Below, one piece after another: positions 43,999 through 51,532 of a stretch of DNA of 64,000 nt (position 1 is its first letter; each line of letters begins with the position of its first letter). Position numbers and translations under genes: made by a program. Below the pieces are notes generated by a model. It was not told the DNA's origin. It was given only the letters and a program-made list of their open reading frames with translations, and ran no database searches. Source of the DNA: Microbacterium sp. Leaf320 (GTDB lineage: Bacteria; Actinomycetota; Actinomycetes; Actinomycetales; Microbacteriaceae). The stretch is taken from NCBI RefSeq assembly GCF_001423485.1, contig NZ_LMOD01000004.1:186001-250000 (forward strand). The letters run 5' to 3'.

Positions 43999-44757
43999 AT
44001 GGATATTCTCTGGCCCAACGGCACTACTGACCGCCCGCCGATCTCCAGCGGCTTCGGGCCGCGCACCGCCCCGGTCGAGGGCGCATCCACCTTCCACCGT
44101 GGAACCGACTTCACCGGCTACACGCGCATCCACGCCATCGCCGCCGGTCGGGTCGTCGCCGTCGGCACGCCGAAGGGCTGGGCCGGAGGCGGCGTACAGG
44201 TCTGGATTCAACACGACGGCTTCCTCAGCCGGTCCATGCACATGGTCACCGGCTCGCCCACCGTCCGCGTCGGCCAGGACGTCGACGCGGGCCACGACCT
44301 CGGCGGCATGGGGAGAACGGGCAACGTGTCCGGCGTTCACCACCACCTAGAGATCGTCGTCAACGGCGTCCAGATCGACCCCGTCCCGTTCATCACCAAC
44401 CACCTCGCCGCGACCAGCGGAGGGGCAACCACCACACCGGAAGGACTCTTCATGTTCCTGAACAAGTACCAAGAGGAAACGATCCACAACGCCGTCATCG
44501 ACATCAACAATCGCACCGCCGACATGGCTGCGGCGATGGAGAAGGCCGATGCGCAGGTCGCGGCGATCCACGCCATGTACGTCGCCCGCGACTCGAACGG
44601 CTGGGCCTTCGCAGACATCGTCCAGTCGCACGTCGTCGCCACCCTTCGGGAACTCCGCGCCGCCGGGGTCGCGACCGGCGGCGTCGACGTCGACGATCTC
44701 ACCAGGCGCGTCGTCGACGAGACTGCCCGCCGCCTCTCGATGGCCAAGCAGGAATGA
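43999..44757 (+). CDS. Phage endolysin (M23/LytM peptidase)
   Basis: A 252-aa lytic enzyme cutting peptidoglycan peptide bridges. The M23 domain (1-130) has the zinc motifs HRGTD (H33, D37) and VHHHLE (H114, H116). The C-terminal half (140-250) is helical (LFMFLNKYQEETIHNAVIDI, TAMEKADAQVAAI-like helix, VDDLTRRVVDETARRLSMAK) and may target or multimerise the enzyme. ATG 43999 after AGGAACC. Overlaps the holin-like gene (ATGA), forming a lysis cassette. Confidence 0.88.
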   Translation: MDILWPNGTTDRPPISSGFGPRTAPVEGASTFHRGTDFTGYTRIHAIAAGRVVAVGTPKGWAGGGVQVWIQHDGFLSRSMHMVTGSPTVRVGQDVDAGHDLGGMGRTGNVSGVHHHLEIVVNGVQIDPVPFITNHLAATSGGATTTPEGLFMFLNKYQEETIHNAVIDINNRTADMAAAMEKADAQVAAIHAMYVARDSNGWAFADIVQSHVVATLRELRAAGVATGGVDVDDLTRRVVDETARRLSMAKQE

Positions 44758-44966
44758 CCGCCGACGCCGTCGTCCTGGCGATCCTCGCCTTCGCCGGGGT
44801 CGTCGTCGCCGCCCTGGTCGCAGGAGGCATCACTCTCGCGGTCCAGCTGACGAAGTGGTACGCGCAGAACCAGCGCCTCTGGTTTTGGAATCGCCAACTC
44901 GTCGACCACATCTATCGCGGTCTCGGACCGCCCGCACCTCAACCGCCCACCGATCTGTTCGATTGA
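44754..44966 (+). CDS. Holin-like single-pass membrane protein
   Basis: A 70-aa protein with an N-terminal membrane helix (AVVLAILAFAGVVVAALVAG) and an amphipathic cytosolic tail with many aromatic residues (WYAQNQRLWFWNRQLVDHIY). Translationally coupled to the endolysin. A class III-like holin or an antiholin/spanin substitute. Confidence 0.7.
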   Translation: MTADAVVLAILAFAGVVVAALVAGGITLAVQLTKWYAQNQRLWFWNRQLVDHIYRGLGPPAPQPPTDLFD

Positions 44967-44981
44967 AAGGACCAAGCACAC

Positions 44982-45206
44982 ATGACCACCAACTACAAGA
45001 CCCGAGCCGAGCGGAGGGCCGCCGCGCGGTCCAAGTCCGAGACCGTGCTCCGGCCCGCGTTCCGACGCTGGGCCTACGGCGTCGCGGCCGCCGGGGTCGG
45101 CGTCGCCGTGTTCGCCGGTTGGCTCCCGCCCGCCGCCGCACCCGTCATCGCCCCTCTGCTCATGGCCGTGTTCTACGTCGACGAGACCGGAACGCCCCGA
45201 ACCTGA
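44982..45206 (+). CDS. Second holin-like membrane protein
   Basis: A 74-aa protein with a basic cytosolic N terminus (KTRAERRAAARSKSETVLRP) and two close hydrophobic segments (AYGVAAAGVGVAVFAGWLPP, AAAPVIAPLLMAVFYVDETG), the layout of a class II holin. GAAAGGACC ends 9 nt before ATG 44982. Last rightward gene of the phage; with the 70-aa protein it probably forms the membrane pore pair. Confidence 0.7.
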   Translation: MTTNYKTRAERRAAARSKSETVLRPAFRRWAYGVAAAGVGVAVFAGWLPPAAAPVIAPLLMAVFYVDETGTPRT

Positions 45207-45294
45207 CATTCGAACATAACCCACGGTTTAGGGCCGAGCTCGCAGCTGGGCCCAGTAGCCGGCGGGCCGAAACCATTAGGTATGTTCGAATGTC
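45205..45294. repeat. Long inverted repeat with structured centre at the end of the late operon
   Basis: GACATTCGAACATA (45205-45218) and TATGTTCGAATGTC (45281-45294) are perfect 14-bp inverted copies, starting on the last base pair of the holin stop. The 62-nt centre contains further complementary blocks (GGTTTAGGGCC against GGCCGAAACC). Possible roles: transcription end, packaging (cos/pac) or replication site, or integrase/excision factor binding. Confidence 0.6.
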
Positions 45295-45306
45295 GCCCGG
45301 ACGCCA

Positions 45307-45341
45307 GATGCCCCGCCTCCAGACTCCGGAGGCGGGGCATC
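45307..45341. terminator. Bidirectional terminator between late genes and integrase
   Basis: GATGCCCCGCCTCC (45307-45320) pairs perfectly with GGAGGCGGGGCATC (45328-45341) around 7 nt, 11 nt from the integrase stop and about 100 nt after the holin stop. Confidence 0.75.
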
Positions 45342-45352
45342 GTCACATCTGT

Positions 45353-46216
45353 TCAGACCGCGCGGAGGCGGGCGGGCGGTCTCTCGGGGGCGGCGAGTCC
45401 GGCGGCCGCGTAGACCACGCTTCGGCTCCGGGCGTCCGACAGGCGGACGTACCGTCCCGTCGTGTCGGCCGAGGCGTGACCCATGATCTCCCGGAGCGTC
45501 AGGACGTCACCGTTGGACGCCTCGTGCGCGTTCGTGGCGAATGAGTGGCGGAGGTTGTGGAGGGACCACGGGCGAGGTATCACCTCGTCGACGAGTTCAT
45601 AGACCCGCCTCGGGGATAGGTGCCCGTCGATCGCGCCGGGGAACGCGAAGCCCTCGGGGAGCGCCCGGAGGTCGAGGGCGAGGCGAGGCGTCAGCGGGAC
45701 GATACGGAGCTTGCGACCCTTGCCGTGCACGAGGAGCGACCAGCCGAGCAGATCGGGCCGGAGGTCGTCCGAGTGAATCTGAGCGATCTCACCTCGCCGT
45801 AGACCGGCGTCGTGGGCCAGGCGCATGATGAGCATGGTCCGCTCATCGGCCTTCCGCATCGAGTCCGCGTAGACGTGCTCCGGGACCGGATCGGGGTTCG
45901 GCGCGGAAGCCTTGACGTTCGGTAGGGCCTTGGTCGGGTTCTTCGCGATCCGGCCGGTGCGCTTCGCCCATCGCCAGAACTCACGGAAGCACGCGTAGCG
46001 GTTCCGGCGGGTCTCGGGCATCCACTCCTGAGTGCCGACGAAGCGGAGGAGGGCGTCGGACGTGACCTCCCACGGGCCGACGCCGATGCGGCGGGCGAGG
46101 TGCTGGAGTTGCTCACGTCGGGCGCGGATCGTTGCCGGGGTCCGGCTCGCGCCTCGGAGATTTAGGGCGTAGTCGTCGAGGGCCTCCGTCCAGGAGGCCG
46201 AGAGTGGGAGTGCCAC
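45353..46216 (-). CDS. int: Phage tyrosine integrase
   Basis: A 287-aa site-specific recombinase that joins attP with the tRNA-Arg attB. The N-terminal core-binding domain (1-95, SAM-like) is followed by the catalytic domain with R140 (AGLRRGE), K166 (HGKGRK), H220 and R223 (LHNLRHSF), H247 (MGHAS) and the nucleophile Y256 (GRYVRL), so all catalytic residues are present. A clear arm-binding domain is missing, so it is a short-form integrase. In the lysogen it is cut off from the promoter upstream of the repressor; the local gap 46217-46333 may hold a weak one. Confidence 0.95.
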   Translation of the reverse strand: MALPLSASWTEALDDYALNLRGASRTPATIRARREQLQHLARRIGVGPWEVTSDALLRFVGTQEWMPETRRNRYACFREFWRWAKRTGRIAKNPTKALPNVKASAPNPDPVPEHVYADSMRKADERTMLIMRLAHDAGLRRGEIAQIHSDDLRPDLLGWSLLVHGKGRKLRIVPLTPRLALDLRALPEGFAFPGAIDGHLSPRRVYELVDEVIPRPWSLHNLRHSFATNAHEASNGDVLTLREIMGHASADTTGRYVRLSDARSRSVVYAAAGLAAPERPPARLRAV

Positions 46217-46333
46217 GCGCTTACAGGGTCGTCGGGTTGGCAGACGGCACGGCGGGAGTCCTCTCGATACGACGCATGCCCCCCAGCGGCATCGTTCGCG
46301 ACAAGTCTATTCGGCTGGATCGACACGAAGTGT

Positions 46334-46594
46334 TCATCCCGCATCCTTCCCGTAACGTTCCTGCGCGCTCTGCCTCTTGATCCCGAGCGCATCCCCGATG
46401 TACTGCCACGACCGGCCCGCCTCGCGCTGCCCTGCCACGGCCCGGCGGACGGCCCTGTCGACGTCGTCGACGAGGGACACGAGTTCGGCTAGCTCCCAGT
46501 CATCCGCCTCGGCCACGCGCTCACCAGCGCGCCGGATGATGCGACGCGCGAACTCGATGTACGAGGACGTTTCGACCTCCCGAGCGCCCATCAC
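46334..46594 (-). CDS. Small phage helix-turn-helix protein
   Basis: An 86-aa protein: helical first half (EFARRIIRRAGERVAEADDW, VDDVDRAVRRAVAGQREAG) and a C-terminal helix-turn-helix (SWQYIGDALGIKRQSAQERY). Starts GTG 46594 overlapping the previous stop (GTGA), or ATG 46591. Its place beside the integrase suggests a regulator or excision factor. The 117-nt gap that follows, before int, shows no gene. Confidence 0.65.
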   Translation of the reverse strand: MMGAREVETSSYIEFARRIIRRAGERVAEADDWELAELVSLVDDVDRAVRRAVAGQREAGRSWQYIGDALGIKRQSAQERYGKDAG

Positions 46595-46896
46595 TCCACC
46601 TCGGGAGAGGTCGCGATTTCAGTGTCAGGAGATTCCTGACACGGCTGGATGGGCACGCAGCGACGGCACAGGTCAGCCCTGTCAACCTCGGACGCCATGA
46701 CTCCGAGATCCTGACCGTAGATCGGATGAGACAGGCAATTGAGGGGCAGGTACGGATTGCACTTCGCCGTGCTGTCGCCCCGGTCGGCATGGTACTTCCG
46801 GTTATCGCTGGGGAACATGTTGCCGTCGGCGTCGGCCCTCACGTTGCCCCATGATCGGTCGACACTCCACACGACGATGTCGCTCACGTCGCTCAC
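46591..46896 (-). CDS. Cysteine-rich small phage protein
   Basis: A 101-aa protein from GTG 46896. In circular phage DNA this GTG overlaps the TGA of the full-length repressor (GTGA), so it would be translated by coupling; a longer start at 46932 lies inside that repressor frame. Cysteines are clustered (CNPYLPLNC, LCRRCVPIQPC), suggesting zinc binding. In the lysogen its natural promoter is at the other end of the prophage. Confidence 0.6.
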   Translation of the reverse strand: MSDVSDIVVWSVDRSWGNVRADADGNMFPSDNRKYHADRGDSTAKCNPYLPLNCLSHPIYGQDLGVMASEVDRADLCRRCVPIQPCQESPDTEIATSPEVE

Positions 46897-46968
46897 GCGT
46901 CGACCGCCTCGGCCATGCTCCAGAGCGCCCACTCGTCATCGAGTCCGAGGCCCTCCTCGACTACCAAC

Positions 46969-47006
46969 CAGAAGGTTAGGGGTTCGAGTCCCTTCGGGCG
47001 CACAGA
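46969..47006. other. attR core
   Basis: Second copy of the 38-bp core, identical to 30380-30417, followed by host DNA with the original tRNA terminator. The base before it (C46968) differs from T30379 and removes the repressor stop codon in the phage form. Confidence 0.92.
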
Positions 47007-47013
47007 TGAGGTG

Positions 47014-47044
47014 AAACCCCCGTCGCGAAAGCGGCGGGGGTTTT
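47014..47044 (+). terminator. Original tRNA-Arg terminator, displaced by the prophage
   Basis: AAACCCCCGTCGC (47014-47026), loop GAAA and GCGGCGGGGGTTT (47031-47043), then TTTT-type run: a textbook intrinsic terminator. It lies 8 nt past the att core, where it would directly follow the tRNA without the prophage. Confidence 0.8.
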
Positions 47045-47174
47045 GCGTTGTCTGCGGTCGCGTTCTCCACACGTCCTGTGAAGGAGAACTCGCGCTGCGA
47101 AGGATCAGATCCCGTTCTCGGTCCTTCGATGCGCGAGATCTCCTTCGCAACGGTCGGGGCGGGCCCAGCGAGTC
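47045..47174. other. Host spacer after the prophage
   Basis: No gene is seen. GCGAAGGA and TCCTTCGC (about 47095-47150) can form a hairpin that may have ended the lacI-type transcript. Confidence 0.4.
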
Positions 47175-47483
47175 TCAGTCCCTGCGCCACATCTCGCCGA
47201 GCGTGGACGTGCGGGGGAGCAGGCGGGGCTCGAGCGTGACGTTGCGCGCCGGTGCGCCCGGGTTGGCGATGCGCTCCAGCAGCAGGTCTGCCGCGACAGC
47301 GCCCATCTCCTCGCCCGGCTGGCTCACCGTGCTGATCGGGATCGCGCTCTCGGACGCGAAGTGGTTGTTGTCGTAGCCCGTGATGGCGATGTCGCCCGGT
47401 ACCGAGAATCCGGGCACCTCGTTGAGGATCTGGATGAGCCCGATCGCCACGAGGTCGGATGCGGCGACGATGGCGTCATACGT
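47175..47483 (-). pseudogene. LacI-family regulator, only the C-terminal part left
   Basis: About 100 codons encode the end of a LacI/GalR effector domain: YDAIVAASDLVAIGLIQIL, VPGDIAITGYDNNHFASESA, ISTVSQPGEEMGAVAADLLL, ending MWRRD. The DNA-binding domain and the first part of the ligand domain are missing; homology stops at about 47483, where the opposite strand begins to match a GH43 enzyme. It would have controlled a sugar gene set, probably the one whose remnant follows. Confidence 0.85.
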
Positions 47484-48282
47484 GCTGCATCCGGCGCAGG
47501 GCCTCGATCGTCCGCACATCATCTTCAACGCCGAGACCGGAAAGTTCGTCTGCTGGGTGAAGGTGATGACGAAGGGGTCGGTGCAGCGCTCGACGGTGCT
47601 CACCGCCGACAGCATCCTCGGTCCGTACGAGATCCAGCGCACCTGGCTGCGACCCCTCGACATGAGCGCCGGCGACTTCGATCTGGTCGTCGACCCGCAC
47701 GACGGCAAGGGGTACTACTACTTCGAGCGCGTGCACTCCGAGATGATCTGCGCCGATCTCACCAGCGACTACACCGACGTCACCGGGTACTATTCGACGC
47801 ACTTCCCCCAGCCGCAGCCTCCTTTCGTGCGCGAGGCGCCGGCCCACCTCCAGCGCGGCGGACTGCACTACCTGCTGACGTCGGGCACCACCGGGTACTA
47901 CCCGAACCCGTCTGAGTCGGCGGTCGCGCGCAGCTATCACGGCCCGTTCGAGGTGCTGGGCGATCTGCATCCGAGCGACGAGTCGCGCACGTCGTTCCAC
48001 TCGCAGATCTCATCCGTCTTCCGGCACCCGGGCAAGAAGGATCTCTACATCGCGATCGCGGACCGCTGGCTTCCGCGATACCTCGAACACGGTGACCGTG
48101 CGCGCCAGGCCTTCATCGAGCACTTCGCGCCCGGCAAGGACGGCGACGAGCCGATGGAGGAGTTCGCCTACGTCGACACCTCGATCGCCGATTACGTCTG
48201 GCTGCCGATCCGCTTCGAGGGGGACCGCCCGGTCATCGAGTGGCGGGAGGAGTGGTCGCCCGACGAGTACGAGGACGCCTGA
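47484..48282 (+). pseudogene. GH43-type glycosidase, 5' truncated
   Basis: The frame matches the C-terminal part of a glycoside hydrolase family 43 protein, like the subgroup containing galactan-active enzymes: LDRPHIIFNAETGKFVCWVK, FDLVVDPHDGKGYYYFERVH, LTSGTTGYYPNPSESAVARS, FHSQISSVFRHPGKKDLYIA. The first blade(s) with the catalytic base are absent because homology begins at about 47484, abutting the lacI fragment. An open frame upstream to 47380 is antisense lacI sequence. Some product from 47380 is possible but would lack an active site. Confidence 0.8.
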
Positions 48283-48289
48283 GGCGCCC

Positions 48290-49222
48290 TCACTCGAGCA
48301 GGCTCGTGATCGCGGGGTCGCGTCTGGCGACCTCAGCGGCCGTCGCGACGATCGCATGACGCATCGCCGCGACGGCGATCGCCGGGGTCACGTCGGCGCG
48401 GTGGGCCAGGCTCACGGTGCGCCTCATCATCGGATGTGTGAGTCGCACCGACCGCAGTGCCGGCTGGTCGAGGAGCACCATCGCCGGAACCACCGCAACG
48501 CCTACTCCTCGTTCGACGAAACGCAGCAGAGCATCCATCTCCGCTCCTTCGAGAACGAAGTTCGGGGTCAACCCGGCCGAGCGGAACGCCGCGTCGGTCG
48601 TCGCCCGCAGCTCATAGGTCTCGTCGAGGGCGATCAGGGGGAGGGTGGCGAGATGATCGAGGCTCATCGATGAGGACGACGACACCGGGGGCTCGGATGC
48701 CGCGGAGACCACGACGAGCTCCTCGGTGAGCAGCGGCATCCGCGACAGGCTGAACCCCGACGGCGGAGGCCCCTCCGACTCGGTGATGAGTGCGATGTCG
48801 ACCGCGCCGACGGCGAGCTGGTCGACCAGCAGTCGTGAGCCGCTCTCGGTGAGGTGCAGGTCGACGCCGGGGTGCGCGGCATGGAACGTGCTGATCGCCT
48901 CCGCGACGAGGCTGATGCAGAGGGTGGGCGGGGCGCCGAGACGCACACGCCCACGGCGGAGTCCGGCGAGCTCTCCCATCTCCTCACGGATGGCGTCGGA
49001 TTCGGCGAGCATCCGCTGTGCGCGGGGGAGGAGCGCCTCGCCGGCTGAGGTGAGCGCGATGTGGCCGCGAGCCCGGTGGAAGAGCTCGGCCCCGAGCTCG
49101 CGTTCGAGCGTCGAGATCTGTCGACTCAATGACGGCTGGGCGAGATGCAGGTGCTCGGAGGCGCGGGTGAAGTGGCCGAGGCGGGCGACCTCGACGAACC
49201 CGCGGAGCTGCTCGAGGTTCAT
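48290..49222 (-). CDS. LysR-family transcriptional regulator
   Basis: A 310-aa LTTR. Residues 1-60 are the winged helix (EVARLGHFTRASEHLHLAQP, then SLSRQISTLERELGAELFHR), and 90-300 the periplasmic-binding-like effector domain with IALITESEGPP and ERGVGVAVVPAMVLLDQPAL. Divergent from the flavoprotein gene across 71 bp holding a TTAGG/CCTAA repeat, so activation of that gene and autorepression are expected. The GH43 remnant converges on it 7 nt away. Confidence 0.92.
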   Translation of the reverse strand: MNLEQLRGFVEVARLGHFTRASEHLHLAQPSLSRQISTLERELGAELFHRARGHIALTSAGEALLPRAQRMLAESDAIREEMGELAGLRRGRVRLGAPPTLCISLVAEAISTFHAAHPGVDLHLTESGSRLLVDQLAVGAVDIALITESEGPPPSGFSLSRMPLLTEELVVVSAASEPPVSSSSSMSLDHLATLPLIALDETYELRATTDAAFRSAGLTPNFVLEGAEMDALLRFVERGVGVAVVPAMVLLDQPALRSVRLTHPMMRRTVSLAHRADVTPAIAVAAMRHAIVATAAEVARRDPAITSLLE

Positions 49223-49265
49223 GCCTGCAGTCTATCGATACCAGTAGAACAATGCATTGGAGTTA

Positions 49266-49279
49266 TTAGGTCGCCCTAA
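49266..49279. promoter_or_regulatory. Likely LysR-type site upstream of the flavoprotein gene
   Basis: TTAGG-TCGC-CCTAA is a perfect 5-bp inverted repeat in the 71-bp divergent spacer, 14 nt before ATG 49294. Another candidate half-site (TTGGAGTTA) is just upstream. Assigned by position. Confidence 0.45.
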
Positions 49280-49293
49280 CTAGCGTCGAAGGC

Positions 49294-51024
49294 ATGAGTA
49301 CTCGCGAACGTCAGATCTCCACCACGGTCCTGGTCATCGGGACCGGCGGATCCGGGCTGCGCGCGGCGATCGAGGTCGCCGAACACGGCATCGACGTCCT
49401 CGCCGTCGGCAAACGCCCCCGACAGGATGCCCACACCTCCCTCGCCGCCGGCGGCATCAACGCCGCTCTCGGAACCATGGACGAAGGCGACAGCTGGCAG
49501 CAGCACGCCGCCGACACCATCAAGGAGAGCTACCTGCTCGCCAACCCCCACACGGTCGAGATCGTGACGCAGGGGGCCGAGCGCGGCATCCGCGACCTCG
49601 AGCGCTGGGGCATGGACTTCGCCCGAGAAGACGACGGACGCATCTCGCAGCGGTTCTTCGGCGCGCACACCTTCCGCCGCACCGCCTTCGCGGGCGACTA
49701 CACCGGCCTCGAGATCCAGCGCACCCTCGTCGCGAAGGCCGAGCAGCTCGAGGTGCCGATCCTCGACCACGTCTACATCACGCGGCTGCTCGTGCGCGAC
49801 AACGTCGTGTTCGGCGCCTACGGCTTCGACCAGTCCGACGGCACGCGCTACCTGATCCACGCGGATGCCGTGATCCTGGCCGCCGGCGGTCACAACCGCA
49901 TCTGGCGTCGCACGTCGTCTCGCCGCGACGAGAACACCGGCGACTCGTTCCGCCTCGCGGTCGAGGCAGGGGCCCGACTCCGTGACCCCGAGCTCGTGCA
50001 GTTCCACCCGTCAGGGATCATCGAGCCCGAGAACGCCGCCGGCACCCTCATCTCCGAGGCCGCGCGCGGTGAGGGCGGCATCCTGCGCAACGCCCTCGGC
50101 GAGCGGTTCATGTCGAAGTACGACCCCGAGCGCATGGAGCTCTCGACCCGCGACCGCGTGGCGCTCGCCGCGTACACCGAGATCGCCGAAGGTCGGGGCA
50201 CCGAGAACGGCGGGGTATGGCTCGACGTGTCGCACCTGCCGCGCGAGACGATCATGACCCGCCTGCCCCGCGTCTACCAGACGATGATGGAGCTGCAGAT
50301 GCTCGACATCACCACCGAGCCGATCGAGATCGCGCCGACCGCGCACTATTCGATGGGTGGCGTGTGGGTGCGTCCCGACGACCACCAGACCGATGTCGAC
50401 GGTCTCTACGCGATCGGCGAGGCATCGAGCGGTCTGCACGGCGCCAACCGCCTCGGCGGCAACTCGCTGATCGAGCTGCTCGTCTACGGCCGCATCGTCG
50501 GTCAGGCCGCCATGGCGCACGCGGCGGGCCTCGACGCGCAGCGCCGGTCAGCGGATGCCGTGGCTCAGGCCCGCGCCGAGATCGACGACCTGCTCGCGGC
50601 GGACGGCCGGGAGAACGTGCGAGCCCTGCAGCGCGCGATCCGCAACACCATGACGGAGCACGCCGGTGTCGTGCGCTCTGAAGAGGGACTGCGAGCCGGC
50701 CTCGCCGACCTCGACATGATCGAGGGACGCATGGAGGACATCGGCATCCATCCCGACATCGCGGGCTTCCAGGATCTCGCGCATGCCTTCGACCTCAAGG
50801 CGTCGGCGCTCGCCGCCCGCGCCACGATCGAGGCCGCACTCGAACGTCGCGAGACGCGCGGATGCCACAACCGCAGCGACTATCCCGACACCGACCCCAC
50901 ACTGCAGGTCAACCTCGTCTGGTCGCCCACGGGCGGCGTGACGCACGAGCCGATCCCCGAGATCCCCGCAGAGATCGCGGAGCTCATGCGCGAAGTCGAC
51001 ACCGAGGGCAAGCTCGTCGAGTAG
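49294..51024 (+). CDS. Stand-alone succinate dehydrogenase/fumarate reductase-type flavoprotein
   Basis: A 576-aa FAD protein. FAD-binding VLVIGTGGSGLRAAIEVAEH (12-31), the HTSLAAGGINAALG segment at the histidine to which FAD is bound in this family, substrate residues in QFHPSG, STRDRVALAAYTEI and the catalytic-Arg region PTAHYSMGGV, then GLHGANRLGGNSLIELLVYG. No iron-sulfur or membrane-anchor subunit lies nearby. It may therefore be an L-aspartate oxidase-like, fumarate reductase-like or aliphatic-acid oxidoreductase under the LysR protein. The C-terminal helical domain is complete (ends TEGKLVE). Confidence 0.85.
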   Translation: MSTRERQISTTVLVIGTGGSGLRAAIEVAEHGIDVLAVGKRPRQDAHTSLAAGGINAALGTMDEGDSWQQHAADTIKESYLLANPHTVEIVTQGAERGIRDLERWGMDFAREDDGRISQRFFGAHTFRRTAFAGDYTGLEIQRTLVAKAEQLEVPILDHVYITRLLVRDNVVFGAYGFDQSDGTRYLIHADAVILAAGGHNRIWRRTSSRRDENTGDSFRLAVEAGARLRDPELVQFHPSGIIEPENAAGTLISEAARGEGGILRNALGERFMSKYDPERMELSTRDRVALAAYTEIAEGRGTENGGVWLDVSHLPRETIMTRLPRVYQTMMELQMLDITTEPIEIAPTAHYSMGGVWVRPDDHQTDVDGLYAIGEASSGLHGANRLGGNSLIELLVYGRIVGQAAMAHAAGLDAQRRSADAVAQARAEIDDLLAADGRENVRALQRAIRNTMTEHAGVVRSEEGLRAGLADLDMIEGRMEDIGIHPDIAGFQDLAHAFDLKASALAARATIEAALERRETRGCHNRSDYPDTDPTLQVNLVWSPTGGVTHEPIPEIPAEIAELMREVDTEGKLVE

Positions 51025-51040
51025 CCCCGTTCGAACTCGT

Positions 51041-51068
51041 TCCCGTCGCAGGGTGCATCGCGACGGGA
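51041..51068. terminator. Terminator between convergent genes
   Basis: TCCCGTCGC (51041-51049) pairs with GCGACGGGA (51060-51068), between the flavoprotein stop (51024) and the convergent stop at 51098. Confidence 0.6.
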
Positions 51069-51097
51069 GCGGAGGGCCTGAGCGAGGTAGGAGTCGC

Positions 51098-51415
51098 TCA
51101 GTCGCCCTCGTCGGTCTCCGGACCGTCGATGACCCCGATCCCGACCGCCTCATGGTCGGGCTCGGGGTCGTTGCGCGTCGGGGCCTTGGGCTCCTCCGAC
51201 GGTTCCTTCTCAGTGCTCGGCTCCTCGAGCTCGTCGTTGTCGGGGATCTCCGACGGATCGGCATCCTCCGGGGACTCCGCCTCTGTGGGTGCCTCCGTGC
51301 TCTCTCCAGGGGTCTTGAACTCCCCGGCGTCGCCGGATGACGGCGTGGGGGTCGGGGTCTGAGCCTCAGGGGCGAGGCCCGAGGTCGGGTCCTGTTCGGG
51401 TGTGCTGTTCGTCAT
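51098..51415 (-). CDS. Small acidic disordered protein
   Basis: A 105-aa protein very rich in Glu, Asp, Pro, Ser and Thr with no hydrophobic core (MTNSTPEQDPTSGLAPEAQT ... PETDEGD), so intrinsically disordered. GAAAGGACG ends 6 nt before ATG 51415, supporting a real gene. Divergent from sdaA. No family recognised; the open frame upstream across sdaA is antisense shadow. Confidence 0.6.
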   Translation of the reverse strand: MTNSTPEQDPTSGLAPEAQTPTPTPSSGDAGEFKTPGESTEAPTEAESPEDADPSEIPDNDELEEPSTEKEPSEEPKAPTRNDPEPDHEAVGIGVIDGPETDEGD

Positions 51416-51532
51416 GATCGTCCTTTCGCATCGAGTGCCTGACCAGGATGGAGTCTCGGTGTGCGGGGACGAAGGGGCTTGACGGCGGCCTCCGGATCGC
51501 CCGTGTCGCTGATCACGACGTACGCTGGGGAG

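Larger units (their letters stand above)
30380..47006. mobile_element. Complete compact prophage integrated in tRNA-Arg
   Basis: Bounded by a 38-bp direct repeat (30380-30417 and 46969-47006) that is the 3' end of the tRNA-Arg gene. Contents: XRE repressor and lipoprotein on the left minus strand; HNH, TerL, portal, protease-capsid fusion, connectors, tail, tape measure, endolysin and holin-like genes on the plus strand; tyrosine integrase and two small genes on the right minus strand. No replication genes are seen. The size (16.6 kb) and gene set match the mini-siphoviruses known from Microbacterium and Arthrobacter, here in temperate form. No frameshift or transposon is visible, so it may be functional. 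Confidence 0.93.

Noticed and set aside
46893..47190. ORFs across attR with tails RPKGLEPLTF or APEGTRTPNL
   Set aside because: These are translations of the tRNA 3' end in different frames, with upstream host sequence lacking coding character. They matter only as the true repressor extension in the circular phage form.
47380..47483. Upstream 5' part of the GH43-type frame from ATG 47380
   Set aside because: It is the antisense of the lacI remnant and shows no GH43 similarity, so it was not used as the start of a functional enzyme.
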